A DNA stretch of 64,000 nucleotides. It comes from Isochrysis galbana. Its lineage: Eukaryota; Haptophyta; Isochrysidales; Isochrysidaceae. Below the pieces are notes generated by a model. It did not search any database. It saw only the letters and a list, made by a program, of their open reading frames with translations, and had not been told where the DNA came from. Below are positions 44,263-56,249 of this stretch, one piece after another (position 1 is the first letter of the stretch; each line of letters begins with the position of its first letter). Location: assembly GCA_018136815.1 (NCBI GenBank), contig CM030932.1, forward strand, positions 3,522,614 through 3,586,613, written 5' to 3'. The position numbers and the translations under genes were made by a program.

Positions 44263-45610
44263 ATGTTATATCCTAGCCAATACGCTAAACTCAAAAAGAA
44301 AGTCGCAGCGTGGAAAGAAGTGCAAAGTCTCTCCATTCATGGGAGGACGCTACTAGTGAACTTCATAATATACGGAACGCCGAGATATTGGCTATCCGCG
44401 TCCACCCCCCCGGCATGGTTCATGGAGGCAATAGACTCCGATGTCCAAACCATACTATGGGATAGATCTCCCCGGCTACAGGCGGACGAGCTAGGCTCCT
44501 CGCAAGAGGGCAGAAAGTGGATAACCCTTCCGACACACCCGAGAGTGGGGACGACTGAGAACGGGCCCCTGCTGGGGGTCGGATTACTTCCGATGATTGA
44601 ACACGCACGCGCGCTCCAAGCGATATGGATAGTTCGGTACCTAAACCCGTCGGCGGCGGACTGGAAAACGGTGCTAGACCAATGGTTTAGCCGCACCCCT
44701 TTGGGGAGAGCGGCGGTCTTCTCGACAGTCGACGTGCGAGCCCTAACGGCCAACATTAATTAGGGGTAGCAACACGCTTCCGGCCTTCTGGAGGCAAGCA
44801 CTAGAAAATTTCAGAAAGGTTAAGACCCTTAGGGAAACGCACACGCGGGAAGGGACACGGGGCTCCCCGGTATGGCAGAATCTTTTTCACAAGGCTCCGG
44901 CTATACACCATTCACATCGGGCTAAGTGGGAATCCTTACAGACGGTTATCATACATAAGTAGTACAATCAATCCAGAGACGGGAGATATATACACCACAG
45001 AGGAATGCTCGGCATACTTGCCGGACAACGAAAGGTGGATACGCCATAGGGGCAACTATATATCGGTAGGCCCTCTTCTCTCTTCTCAGATCGTGGGAGA
45101 AGATAATCGAATGGTCTAAGGCGAGACTAACGGACGCCACCTCCGACTACATGGACCTCCTTAGGAAAAAAGAGGTATCTCCACCCCCCGCTCCGGAGGA
45201 ACAAGATCTAGCCCCCCAGGAGGACCCGGACGCGCATGACTTAGGAGACATTCTATTTTTTTATTTTCAACAAATTTTTATGGGTCGCGGCGCGGCAAAG
45301 GAACGGGACTAGCGCGCACACAAGACAGGACTCCCTGCCGCGGCGAGCGCAAGCACCCTTCCCCCTTATGCCACCCAGCTCTTCACTAGCTTACTACTAG
45401 CGCTAGCCGGAGCACCCCTCCCTCCACACTCAAACAGCCCCCCACGCCAGGATCCTGTTCTGGTCTCGCAGGCAAGGGCGCATCCCTCCTCGGGATACCT
45501 AGGTATCCTGGCGTGGAGATACATCCTCACGGACTTTTACAATATCCAGTACGGCAACGCGGACGGTAGGTCCGTTAGATCAATCTTAAAAACAATCCTT
45601 ACGAGATACC
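44263..45610 (+). mobile_element. LINE fragment (family A) with internal replacement
   Basis: ORF2 segment LVNFIIYGTPRYWLSASTPP to WFSRTPLGRAAVFSTVD, then, after frameshifts, homology continues (KARLTDATSDYMDLLRKK, DPDAHDLGDIL) to 45257. About 220 bases of unrelated sequence (45258-45480) replace roughly 200 codons, after which HPSSGYLGILAWRYILTDFY resumes to 45610. It lacks RT catalytic motifs, endonuclease and both ends. Confidence 0.8.
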
Positions 45611-45745
45611 GGGGCAGCAACGGAAGTGCAGCAGCAACAGAACAGCCCCGCGCTGAACGCATGAAGTGCACTACAGCGGGGGGCCCATTTTCAGAGGCTG
45701 GGCACGTTGTTGTCGCTGTCGCTCGAACATGCTCCCTCCGCTGTT

Positions 45746-46385
45746 TCACCCTGCTGCGTTTCCTCGTGCTGTTCGTCCGTCTCGACTCCGGCTGATTCCA
45801 GACTGCCCAGGAAAGGCAAACTCCGCAGACCACAGACTAGTCGAGTTTGACTGCCACCTGCGCAGTGCACGCCATGACTCCTTCGTGACGATTCGGCGCG
45901 AACTGTGCAGATGCACTTTCCGACTATCCGGACAAGGGGTGAGACGAGAAACGTCTTGAAGAACGGGGGGAACGGTTGACCTCGCAGCCCAGACTTCATC
46001 CCCTTCACTCATGTCCACTTCCTGCTCTGATTCGCAGGGTGAGCACTCTGCAAAGCAGTCTTGTGAAGGTGCAGCAGACACGTCAGCGGACGGCGGCGGG
46101 CTTTGGAGAGCAACAAGCTGGCACGAGACAAGAGCAGACCGGGCTGCAAGCCAAGTTACCGAAGCATCTATGGCCTTCCTTTTGCGCCGACGCTCGCTGC
46201 TCATAAGGTTTGAGATTATCGGAGCACGTGCACTCGTCCCGCTGCCACTGCAGCTCGACGCAGGCGTTGGCACACCTGCAGCAGCAGATGCATCCATGCC
46301 ACCGCTCGTGCAGGTGTCTCGATCGGCGTCCGCTATGCGCATTCCGCCCTCCCCGTTCATCGGCGGCGTTTCTGCGCCACTGCTG
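45746..46385 (-). pseudogene. 3' part of an ORF split by a LINE
   Basis: On the minus strand, after the target duplication, the frame reads GAETPPMNGEGGMRIADA, passes SSERRRKRKAIDASVTWLAA and an acidic stretch SEQEVDMSEGDE, and stops at 45746. The codon split by the insertion is completed exactly by the matching half at 50218-50740. Together they give an uninterrupted 382-codon frame. Function unknown. Confidence 0.5.
46372..46385. repeat. Target-site duplication of LINE, left copy (14 bp)
   Basis: CTGCGCCACTGCTG; the second copy is at 50218-50231. Confidence 0.9.
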
Positions 46386-46724
46386 AAAAAAAAAACCTTT
46401 TAATTTTCTCGCCACGCGCGCGGCTACGGGGTTGTCTATTGTAGCCACGCCCAGATCCCTTCCTCTCCTCTCACTTCCCGCCTTGCGGCAACTCCCCTCG
46501 TGCTCTACATAGGGGCCCGGGTCGTGGGGGAGGCTGGGTCGGGCGGGGTGCATCGGCCCTCAGTGGTCTGTCCTCGCCTTCCTCCTGTGCCTCTGGGTGG
46601 CCGGTTTCTTGCTGCTGTGGTGTGGGTGTCGTGCCGTTGCTGAGGTGCCTCGTGTTCGTGAGTTGTTCTTCTTCGTGGGTGGTTCTTTCAGGGAGGGTGG
46701 GGGAGGGGAGGGTGTGCCTCGACC

Positions 46725-47996
46725 TCAGGCGAGCCTTTCGGCGAGGCCAATCGCTTCCGCCACAAGGCCGAGGTTGTCGCTCAATCTTAGTTTACCTTTG
46801 TTGTCTTCTGTAAATACCGGGGCGCTGAGCTCCGCTGACCTTTTTATTTTAGGTTTTCTACCCTGGGCCGCCGTGCGAGTGCGCATCGGGCGACAGGTTT
46901 TCGACGGTGTTAGGCCCCTCACCAGGGTGGTGAATCTTAAGAGCGTGGATTCTAAGACCGGTATGTAGTGGTATTCATATGATTCGAACTCTATTCTGTA
47001 GAAGTCTCTTATTATGTATCTCCAGGCTATGATATAGAGGGTTTTTAGGCTGTCGGGGGTGGTCGCGTCTGGGTATGCGAATAGCCTATCCTTAGTTTTC
47101 TGCCCATGTGACCTATTCGTTTTCGGAGTGTAGTTAGCGATCGCATCTATGGTGTCGAAGATTTTTCTTGTCGCGGGGCACCATGCCAGGTGGCATGAGT
47201 CCTCTTGATGTTGATTGCACATTCTGCACTTGTTGGTTGTGGTTGTCGCGAATCTGTTTTTGGTACCTATCCTCCTGTGGGTGATGTGTTTGAAGTGCGG
47301 GTGTTTGTCCGTGTGCTTCAACAGCGGCAGGGTGTACAGCCTGGCCATGTGTTTCCAGTTGTCTTTCGAGATGTCTAGGCGCTTTTCCCAAGCTATTTGG
47401 GCCGTTTGCGGGTCGTTTAGTCTTGTCACCTTGAGCGCGGCTTTCGTTATGTCGGAAACCGTGATTGCGTCGAGTGCGATTTTTCCTTTTTGTATGGCGT
47501 ACTCGTCGGCCAGCGGATATTCCATGTATTTTGGCCCTTTGTATCCGTTCTCCCATCGGGCCGGGGGGTGGTACCGTTGTGTTTCTTCGGCGTTCACTAC
47601 GCCTCCGGTGTCGGAGACCTCCCCGAGGTAATCGGTGTCTGTGTGGATCCATATGTTATTAAGTTTTTTGATGTGTTTATTGTCCTCTGAGGCCCTAATC
47701 TCTTCGCGTTCTGTTTCTCTCGGCTCTTGGCTGGAGTCTTTGCCCTTCTGGCAGGTCCTCTCACCGGGGACGGGTAGCGGGCGTTCCGCTGACTTGCCTA
47801 GTATTTGCCGCGCGTGGTCAACCACGGCGTCCCATGAGTCTAGGAACTCTGTTTTGCGGATCGCGCGGCCCTCGTGTACGAAGATCTCTGGGAGGTGTGC
47901 GACATATGCCGAGCACTCTTTTCTACTATAGGGCGTCGTGAAGGCATCGTCTTTGAACACGTTGTGGATTACGGTCGTGTGCAAGGTCTCCCACAT
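46725..47996 (-). pseudogene. LINE ORF2 C-terminal domain
   Basis: 423 residues: MWETLHTTVIHNVFKDDAFT, then CRMCNQHQEDSCHLAWC (C-x2-C-x8-H-x3-C), then LYIIAWRYIIRDFYRIEFES, ending AEAIGLAERLA. This frame is the continuation of the RT ORF after a single-base shift in a poly-C run, so the protein is broken in this copy. Confidence 0.88.
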
Positions 47997-49455
47997 TCGC
48001 GCCCATGCGGCGCGAATCGTGGGGGGGGGAGAAGTGTGGGTTGTGCCATATGGGTTGCGAGAGTGCGCCTTCGCGCGTGAGCCACGAGGGTTGGATGTTT
48101 AGGTCTCGGAAGTTTACCAGGGCCTCTTTCCAGAAGGTCGGGAGTGCTGGGTTGCCTCTGAGGCTTCCCGTAAGTGTTTTTATTGGTATCGTGGAGAGGA
48201 CAGCGCCCCTCCCCAGCCCGGTGCGACAGAACCATGCGTCCAGCGCGTGCTTCCAGATCGCTTTGCGTGCGTTTAGGTAGTTTAGGATCCATTTGGCTTG
48301 GAGGGCCTTGACATGAGTCGGCCAGTGTATGAGCCCTAGCCCCAATGTCCTGGTCGCGCTTTTTGCGTGGTGTGTGGCGTAGTGTGGGTGAGCGATCCAT
48401 TTGCTCTGCTTTTGGGTGTGTGGGCTCGTCCAGAGGACCGCATCCGCGGCCCTCTGTATCCGCGTGTGAAACCATTTAGGGGCGGCCAGAGTCTGTAGCC
48501 AATATCTCGGTGTTCCGTAAATAATGAAGTTTACTATGGCGGCTCTCCCAAATATCGACATGTGTCCGGTGGCCGGCGCTAGTTTGGTAACTTTCTCGTC
48601 GATTTTGTCTGCTAGCTTCGCCCAGAAGGGTTTGAGCGCCTCCGGCGCTCCTAGTGGCACGCCTAATATCGTTAGGTATTCGCCATTTTTTATCCAGTTG
48701 TATTTTCGCATGTCCCACGGGGGTTTGCGGGTCCTTTGCCCTCCCATCCGGAGTCCTTGGAACTTGCTTTCGTTCGTTTCCCCCCCCGTGGCTTTTTCAT
48801 GTAGTTGTACCCAGTACATGGATTTTTTCATGCTTTTATAGTCCCTGGCTATTAGCGCCGTGTCGTCTGCGAACTGGCTTATCTTCAGATTGTACCCATT
48901 GAGGTCTATTCCCGCTATGTCTTCGTCCCTGTTTATGGCCCGGGTGAGTGCCTCCGTCGTGAGTAGGAAGGTGAGCGGGGATAACGGGCATCCTTGCGGC
49001 ATGCCGCTTCCCACAGTAAAGGGATAGCTCCTTCCCCCGTTGGTTTTGATCGTCCTTACCGGTCGGGCGTTCTCGCTAGTGAGCGCTTTGGCGAGTGATT
49101 GGAAGTTCGGGCCAAAGTTGAGGAGTTCGAGGGCCAAGTGATAGAACTCCCAACTGACTCTATCGAACGCTTTTTCCCAATCAAGGGCTAGTATTAGGCC
49201 CGGTTCCCCGGTTTCGTCCAGATATGCTCTCGTGAGTTGGAGCAGGTGTGTTGCCTCGCTGATTAGCCGTCTTGGCACGAATCCTAATTGGTTTTCCGAT
49301 ATTATCCTGCCTATGATCTTGCCTAGTCTATTGGTCAAGATTTTGGCTAGTATTTTGTAGTCGCTTTGTAGTAGCGTAATGGGTCTATAGTTTCGCGGGT
49401 CACGCGCGTCGCCTTTTTTGTATAGTAATAGCGGGCTTGGAATTGTTGCGCACAA
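47926..49455 (-). CDS. LINE reverse transcriptase domain
   Basis: 509-residue frame with the RT motifs in order: PRNYRPITLLQSDYKILAKI, QLGFVPRR, ILALDWEKAFDRVSW (first catalytic Asp), GMPQGCPLSPLTFLL, FADDTALIARD (catalytic DD) and LGVPLGAP. It then enters the conserved NFIIYGTPRYW region and ends by frameshift after GALSQPIWHNPHF. Motif order and absence of protease, integrase and LTRs identify a non-LTR retrotransposon. The start of the RT is missing because the frame begins at the internal deletion junction. Confidence 0.94.
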   Translation of the reverse strand: MCATIPSPLLLYKKGDARDPRNYRPITLLQSDYKILAKILTNRLGKIIGRIISENQLGFVPRRLISEATHLLQLTRAYLDETGEPGLILALDWEKAFDRVSWEFYHLALELLNFGPNFQSLAKALTSENARPVRTIKTNGGRSYPFTVGSGMPQGCPLSPLTFLLTTEALTRAINRDEDIAGIDLNGYNLKISQFADDTALIARDYKSMKKSMYWVQLHEKATGGETNESKFQGLRMGGQRTRKPPWDMRKYNWIKNGEYLTILGVPLGAPEALKPFWAKLADKIDEKVTKLAPATGHMSIFGRAAIVNFIIYGTPRYWLQTLAAPKWFHTRIQRAADAVLWTSPHTQKQSKWIAHPHYATHHAKSATRTLGLGLIHWPTHVKALQAKWILNYLNARKAIWKHALDAWFCRTGLGRGAVLSTIPIKTLTGSLRGNPALPTFWKEALVNFRDLNIQPSWLTREGALSQPIWHNPHFSPPHDSRRMGANVGDLAHDRNPQRVQRRCLHDAL

Positions 49456-50192
49456 TCTTCATTGACCGCGATGTGCCATGGGCCCCGCGAGGAGCGAGCC
49501 CAGAAGTCAGGTTCAGGGTCGACGCCCTCGAGCTCGAGTAGGAGTTCCACAATGGCCGCATAGACCGTGGTGTCATGGAGCACGAGGTCGCCCGCCTGGC
49601 TGAACGACATGTCGTAGTTGGCATCTGTGTCAGGTTGTTGATCTTCTTTTTCTGAGTCTGGGTCCTGGGGGGCGGGCCCGGGGAGGGTGGGGGTCAGTGG
49701 CATCGGGTGTTGGCGGAGGTGGAGAAGCAGGAGTGTGGGCTGCCTAGGAGGTCTTGGGTGGAGAGTGGTGGCTTGCGTGCTATCTCTGTGTGGCCAGAGG
49801 TGTATGTTGCTTCCATACGTCAGACAGATTGTCAGTATGTTGTGCCCATAAGGGCCACCCGGCTGCGGGTCGCGCCGCCGAGGCGGCGCGGCCCTTGCCA
49901 GGGTGGGAGGGGCCTCTGCCATAAGGCATGCCCAGTGGGGTGCGGCTGGTCCCTGCCTGATGCTGCTTCCCTGGGTCCTGCAGTCTGCTGCCCCCCATGT
50001 GGGGGGCCAGCATGGCTGCTGCGTGTGGTGTGGCCGGGGCCACGGGCCGTGTGGCGCGACGCGGGTCGCGCTCACCTGCTCGGCCTCTGATGGCGGACGC
50101 GGTCGCTTCGACAGCGACTGCTCCATGGGGGCTGGGGGGCCGCCCTCGGCGGGGGACCCGAAGGAGAGGAGAGGAGCGGCGGCGCGCTCCAT
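49347..50192 (-). pseudogene. LINE ORF1, N-terminal part
   Basis: MERAAAPLLSFGSPAEGGPP..KRPRPPSEAEQV..., an acidic middle, then ELEGVDPEPDFWARSSRGPW and NEDCAQQF, which match LEGVDLEPDFLSKSASGPWE and ADCANQF in the ORF1 at 29696. After CAQQF the DNA is RT sequence in another frame, showing that the CCCH fingers and endonuclease were deleted. Confidence 0.85.
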
Positions 50193-50217
50193 GGCAACTG
50201 ACTATAAAGTTAGTTGG

Positions 50218-50740
50218 CTGCGCCACTGCTGAAGTCGGGCGTGCAAAGGGCCACCTCTGCTGCCCCGGCAGCATCCGGGCCGTTCGTCGCTGCAGCACTC
50301 TCGCAAGCTGCACCACTCGCGCAACACTGGGAATGCGTGACGCTAAGCCTTCGCCTTCTGAAGGAGCCCAACCGGAGAGCGCCTGACTCACCACTGGTTG
50401 CCAAATCTGCGACACCACTGACTTCGGGCGCTCGACTGGCGACCTCTACGGCCTCAGCAGCATCCTCGCAGTTTGTCGCTGCAGCACTCCAGCAACCCCG
50501 GGAGTGCGCAACGCTACCCCTTCGCCGTCTGAAGGAGCCTAGGCCCCAGACATGACCATTAATGCAAGCCGGGGCGCTCAGATGACCCGCCCGCCCGCCC
50601 CCGGGCTCTGCCGGGGTCTCTGCAGGGCCTGCAGGGACATCTTCACCAGCGTCTTCACCTGCGTCGGCGTGCGGCATCGGCCAGCGGCTCAGTGCAGGTG
50701 CGCATCTTCCCAGTTGGAAAATTTTTTTATTCAACGTCAA
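50218..50740 (-). pseudogene. 5' part of an ORF split by a LINE
   Basis: The frame from ATG 50740 reads MTLNKKIFQLGRCAPALSRW and holds two roughly 150-base internal repeats (LGSFRRRRGSVAHSRGCW.. and LGSFRRRRLSVTHSQCCA..), then enters the target duplication as CTPDFSSGA. Its other half is at 45746-46385. The internal repetition and biased composition leave open whether it was a genuine protein. Confidence 0.5.
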
Positions 50741-51098
50741 GGCGTACGGGCAGGTGCGCCGGGCGGACGTCGTGATAGTACCGGGCTACTGGTACTAACA
50801 CTCAGTTGTTTTATTATTATTCATTTCATTCGATCCATTCGCGAAGTCAACGTTGCGGCCTCACTCACGCCCACGTTGCTCGCTTGCGAGAGATGAGGGG
50901 TGGTGGGCAAGTTTGCGCGCGACGAGTAAGGTACAGGCAAGCAGCAAGGAATGTCCGCTGATACACGTATGGATGGACGCAAGACGCATCAACGATGCAG
51001 GACGCGTAAACGATGCAGGACCCTGCGGCTGAAATACTCACGCACCCAAGGCTACAATGCGCAACGTGGTGAACGTGGCGGCTATGATTGGCGAGCCC
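50741..51098. repeat. Spacer containing an inverted dispersed repeat
   Basis: About 50745-50815 (GTCGTGATAGTACCGGGCT...CTCAGTTGTTTTATT) is the reverse complement of about 54715-54790 with indels. No gene is seen. Confidence 0.55.
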
Positions 51099-52728
<1,630 letters not shown>

Positions 52729-52739
52729 CGCAGCTGAGG

Positions 52740-53216
52740 TGCGCCAGAAAGAGGAGGGGGAGGGAGGAAGGGGGGGGGGGGGGGGGGGGGAGGGAGGGAG
52801 AGGGAGAGGGAGAGGGGGGGGGGGCGAGGAGGGAGAGAGGGAGAGAGAGATCGAAGGCGCGCGGGGGGGGGAGGGAGGGAGCGCGGCTGGCCAGCTGGCG
52901 CGCGGAGAGAGGGGAATGGGGGAGAGAGAAGGGGGGGGGGGAGCGAGAGGGAGAGGGAGAGGAAAGGGGGAGGAGGGGGGGAGGCCCGAATGAGTAAATC
53001 TCGTCGATTTGTTCGTTAGAAAACGAGAAGAAAGGGGGGAAGGGGGTGGCGCAAAAAGTAGGAGAGAGAGAGGGGGGGGGGGAGAGAGAAGGGAGAAGAA
53101 GAAGGAGAAGAAGAAGAAGAAGAAGAAGAAGAAGAAGAAGAAGAAGAAGAAGAAGAAGAAGAAGAAGAAGAAGAAGAAGAAGAAGAAGAAGAAGAAGAAG
53201 AAGAAGAAGAAGAAGA

Positions 53217-53265
<49 letters not shown>

Positions 53266-53690
53266 AGAGAGAATAAGAGAGAAGAGAGAAGAGAGAAGAG
53301 AGAAGAGAGAAGAGAGAAGAGAGAAGAGAGAAGAGAGAAGAGAGAAGAGAGAAGAGAGAAGAGAGAAGAGAGAAGAGAGAAGAGAGAAGAGAGAAGAGAG
53401 AAGAGAGAAGAGAGAAGAGAGAAGAGAGAAGAGAATAAGAGAGAAGAGAGAAGAGAGAAGAGAGAAGAGAGAAGAGAGAAGAGAGAAGAGAGAAGAGAGA
53501 AGAGAGAAGAGAGAAGAGAGAAGAGAGAAGAGAGAAGAGAGAAGAGAGAAGAGAGAAGAGAGAAGAGAGAAGAGAGAAGAGAGAAGAGAGAAGAGAGAAG
53601 AGAGAAGAGAGAAGAGAGGAGAGAGAAGAGAGGAGAGAGGAGAGAGGAGAGAGGAGAGAGAAGGGGGGTCTGGTTTGGGGGGTGCCACTT
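52740..53690 (+). repeat. G-rich, (GAA)n, (GA)n and 7-mer AGAGAAG satellite block
   Basis: G-runs at 52770-53000, (AAG)n at about 53098-53220, (GA)n to 53262, then about 55 copies of AGAGAAG to 53680 with rare AATAAG variants. Polypurine on the plus strand for almost 1 kb, so H-DNA potential is high. No gene. Confidence 0.95.
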
Positions 53691-53827
53691 CTACGGCTCT
53701 CCTGTCCTCAGGTGCCTATTCAAATGGTTTCCTATTCCCTCTGGAGTCATAGCGAAAAGAGAAAAAAGAAGAGAGAAACAAGAGCAGAGAGTGCGAGCGG
53801 GTGGGGAGGAGATGAGAGAGAGAGAGA

Positions 53828-53942
53828 ACTAAGAAGTCTTAGGGGAGAGAACTAAGAAGTCTTAGGGGAGAGAACTAAGAAGTCTTAGGGGAGAGAACTA
53901 AGAAGTCTTAGGGGAGAGAACTAAGAAGTCTTAGGGGAGAGT
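53828..53942 (+). repeat. 23-bp tandem repeat, five copies, with palindromic core
   Basis: The unit ACTAAGAAGTCTTAGGGGAGAGA is repeated with period 23 at 53828, 53851, 53874, 53897 and 53920. Each unit has an imperfect palindrome CTAAGA-AG-TCTTAG. Copies are essentially identical, implying recent expansion. Confidence 0.95.
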
Positions 53943-54923
53943 TGGACATCTCGAGGAGTGGGCCGTCGATGGATTCCCTTTTGGTGAGAGGGATGTCTGG
54001 CCAACACGCGGTCATGTCAGGGAGCAGAAGGGAGCCAGAACAGAAGTAGAGTGGGGTCTCCGTATGGGCGACAGAGAGAGAGGGAGGGAGGGAGAGAGGG
54101 GAGAGGAGAGAGGAGAGAGGGGAGAGGGGAGAAAAGATATGGATGTGAGAGAGGAGAGGGAGAGGGGGAGGGGGAGAGAGAAGAGAGAGAAGAGAGAGAG
54201 AGAGAGAGAAGAGAGAGAGCACGAGGGAAGCGAGGCGCGGCGAGGGCGCGGGGAAGAGAGAAAGGGGGGTGGGGGGGGAGAAAGAAGCTCTGAAGTGGGA
54301 GTAAAGTACTCTCTCTCGGCAGGCGGCGGGGAGAGGGGGTGGGGGGGGGTGAGGGAGGGCGTAAACTAGGAGTACAGAACAAGAGGAGTAGAGTTGTAAA
54401 GCCCGGCGTAGGGCACAAGGAGTGGAGTTGTTTTGTAGGAGTGGTTCGATGGTCTGCTACAGAGTGTCGTGGTCACGTGGCACCGTCATCGACTCGTTGC
54501 GCTGGCTGGCCTCCAACGGGTACTCTGATCTATACTGCCCTCCTAGAAAACCCAACCGGCAGTATGCTGGTCAGCTGTCAGTTGCGGGTGAGCTGTAGTG
54601 CGGACTGCAAACTCCGGTGCCACATGCGGCATGCAGATGCATGCAACTTCAAGTGAAAACGTTGCGCAGGATCACCATAGGCTATCCATAGGGCGCCTGC
54701 TACATATAAAATATAAAACAACTGAGCGTTAGTACCACTACTGCCACTAGCCCGGTACTATCACGACACCCCTCAGCGCACTTGCCCGCACACCTTGAAG
54801 TGATGGCACAGACACATACTCATATATGCATCCCTACAAATCTCCCCCCTCGCAAACCCCCGGCTCCCATTATATAACTCCCCACAAGTTACAATGGGGG
54901 AAAACCCAGTGAGGCGGACCGAC
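53943..54923. other. Spacer with GA tracts and the second inverted dispersed repeat
   Basis: GA-rich sequence at 54070-54350; dispersed repeat at about 54715-54790 (see 50745). No gene supported. Confidence 0.5.
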
Positions 54924-55469
54924 CTACGTCGGGCGACTCACCGGGAAAAAACACGGGGGGGGGGCCTCTTCGAACCAGACTTCTCCGGCTGGTGCGTCGG
55001 ACGCAGCCGTCTTCTCCTTCTCCGTCTTCTCCGTCTTCTCGTCCTGCTCCTCCGCTTCATTGTCCTCGGTGAGAGCGAGCGCGTGGGCGGTCTCGACCTC
55101 CTCCATCGACTCGGCTGGCTCCTCGACCTCCGCAGCCGGCGCAATGGGAAGAAGAAAGCCTGGAGCGTCCGACGCACAGTTCTCGGTCTTCTCTTCTTCT
55201 TCCACAGGCCCGGAGTCCTCGTCGGTGGTGGTGGTGGTGGACTCATCGGTCGGAGAAAGGGCCTCCTCCTCGGCATCAGGAACACGAACAGGCTCCGCCT
55301 CCTCCGCCGCGTCCTTGGAGCAGGAGGAGGAACGAGTCGTGCGAGCAGCGCTTCCGCTCGGCGTCCAGTCGACAGATGGCCGTGTCGAGGGAGTCGAACG
55401 AAGCCAGCGAGCAGGTGCACGAGAGGAGAGGACGGAGGAACGTACGGATGCGCGCCGAGTCGCCACCAT
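54924..55469 (-). CDS. Tentative acidic protein, N-terminal exon
   Basis: From ATG 55469 the frame encodes an Arg/Ser-rich N-terminus (MVATRRASVRSSVLSSRAPA) that could be an organelle-targeting peptide, then a long Glu/Asp/Thr-rich segment and APAGEVWFEEAP. A strong donor-like CCG|GTGAGT lies near 54938, so the listed 3' end may be intronic. No family recognised and no second exon found. Other frames here are Pro/Arg-rich shadows. Confidence 0.35.
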   Translation of the reverse strand: MVATRRASVRSSVLSSRAPARWLRSTPSTRPSVDWTPSGSAARTTRSSSCSKDAAEEAEPVRVPDAEEEALSPTDESTTTTTDEDSGPVEEEEKTENCASDAPGFLLPIAPAAEVEEPAESMEEVETAHALALTEDNEAEEQDEKTEKTEKEKTAASDAPAGEVWFEEAPPPCFFPVSRPT

Positions 55470-55780
55470 CGTGAGGAAGACGAGGGCGAGGAGAGAGCTG
55501 GAGGGTGAGCGAGGAGGGAGGAGGGAGACAGGCAGTAGGAGCCTTCTCTCTCTGGTAGGTCGATGAGAGGGGGAGGGGAGAGGGGGGGGGGCGGGGGGGG
55601 GGGAGAGAGAGAGATCAAAAGACCAGACAGCTGTTTACGTTAATGTTCTCGTCACATACTGTATACTGTGATAATCAACCGGTCCCAGGGGGTGCCCCCA
55701 GGGTTCCCGCCCGTCCTCCGCGCCCAGAGTTCCCCCGCGGAAAGAGTGAACGCACGGCGTGCACCAACCTGGAAGTTGCT
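55470..55780. other. Spacer
   Basis: No gene seen; purine-rich microsatellite at 55565-55612. Confidence 0.4.
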
Positions 55781-56150
55781 ATGCGCACGCACGGCGCCCC
55801 CGCGGGGGGGCGCCGATGCACATCGCGCCGTGCCCACGCACGGCGTGCACAATGTGATTGCAAGTCATCACGCGTGCTGCGCAAAGAAACATCTCTTACA
55901 CGGCTAGTTTACGTAGTTGTGGGCATAAGGGGGTACGCAGAGGGAACGAGTTGACATGCGCACGCACGGCGTATCCGCGGGGGGACCGATGCACATCGCG
56001 CCGTGCCCATGCACGGCGTGCACCGAGGTGATTGCAAGTCATCACAGGTGCTCCGTGTGAAATATACTTTAAATTGTGTGTTTATGTAGTCGTCGGCCTT
56101 AGAGGAAACGCAGAGGAAAAGCCTTGACACGGCGTCTCCCTCGGGGCGCG
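55781..56150 (+). repeat. About 175-bp degenerate tandem repeat, two copies plus
   Basis: ATGCGCACGCACGGCG starts units at 55781 and 55956, with GATGCACATCGCGCCGTGCC and GTGATTGCAAGTCATCAC repeated at the same spacing; a third partial unit begins near 56130. The units contain short palindromes (CGCACGGCGTGCAC). Non-coding. Confidence 0.8.
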
Positions 56151-56249
56151 GGGAAAGCAGAGAAAAAAAGTTGTTATTCTATGATAATTTTAAAACAATT
56201 TAATTTTAAAGTTTAGTTTTCAACAATGCTCTATTATTTATACAACTGA

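Larger units (their letters stand above)
46386..50217 (-). mobile_element. LINE with RT but deleted endonuclease, 3.8 kb (family B)
   Basis: The minus-strand order is: 5' leader (AACTAACTTTATAGTCAGTT), ATG 50192 in ATGGAGCGCGC, first part of ORF1 (to NEDCAQQF), a deletion junction near 49440, RT, C-terminal CCHC domain, 3'UTR and ten T's at the sense 3' end. A perfect 14-base target duplication flanks it. A one-base indel in a C-run near 48025 separates the RT and C-terminal frames. It is the most complete LINE here. Confidence 0.93.
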
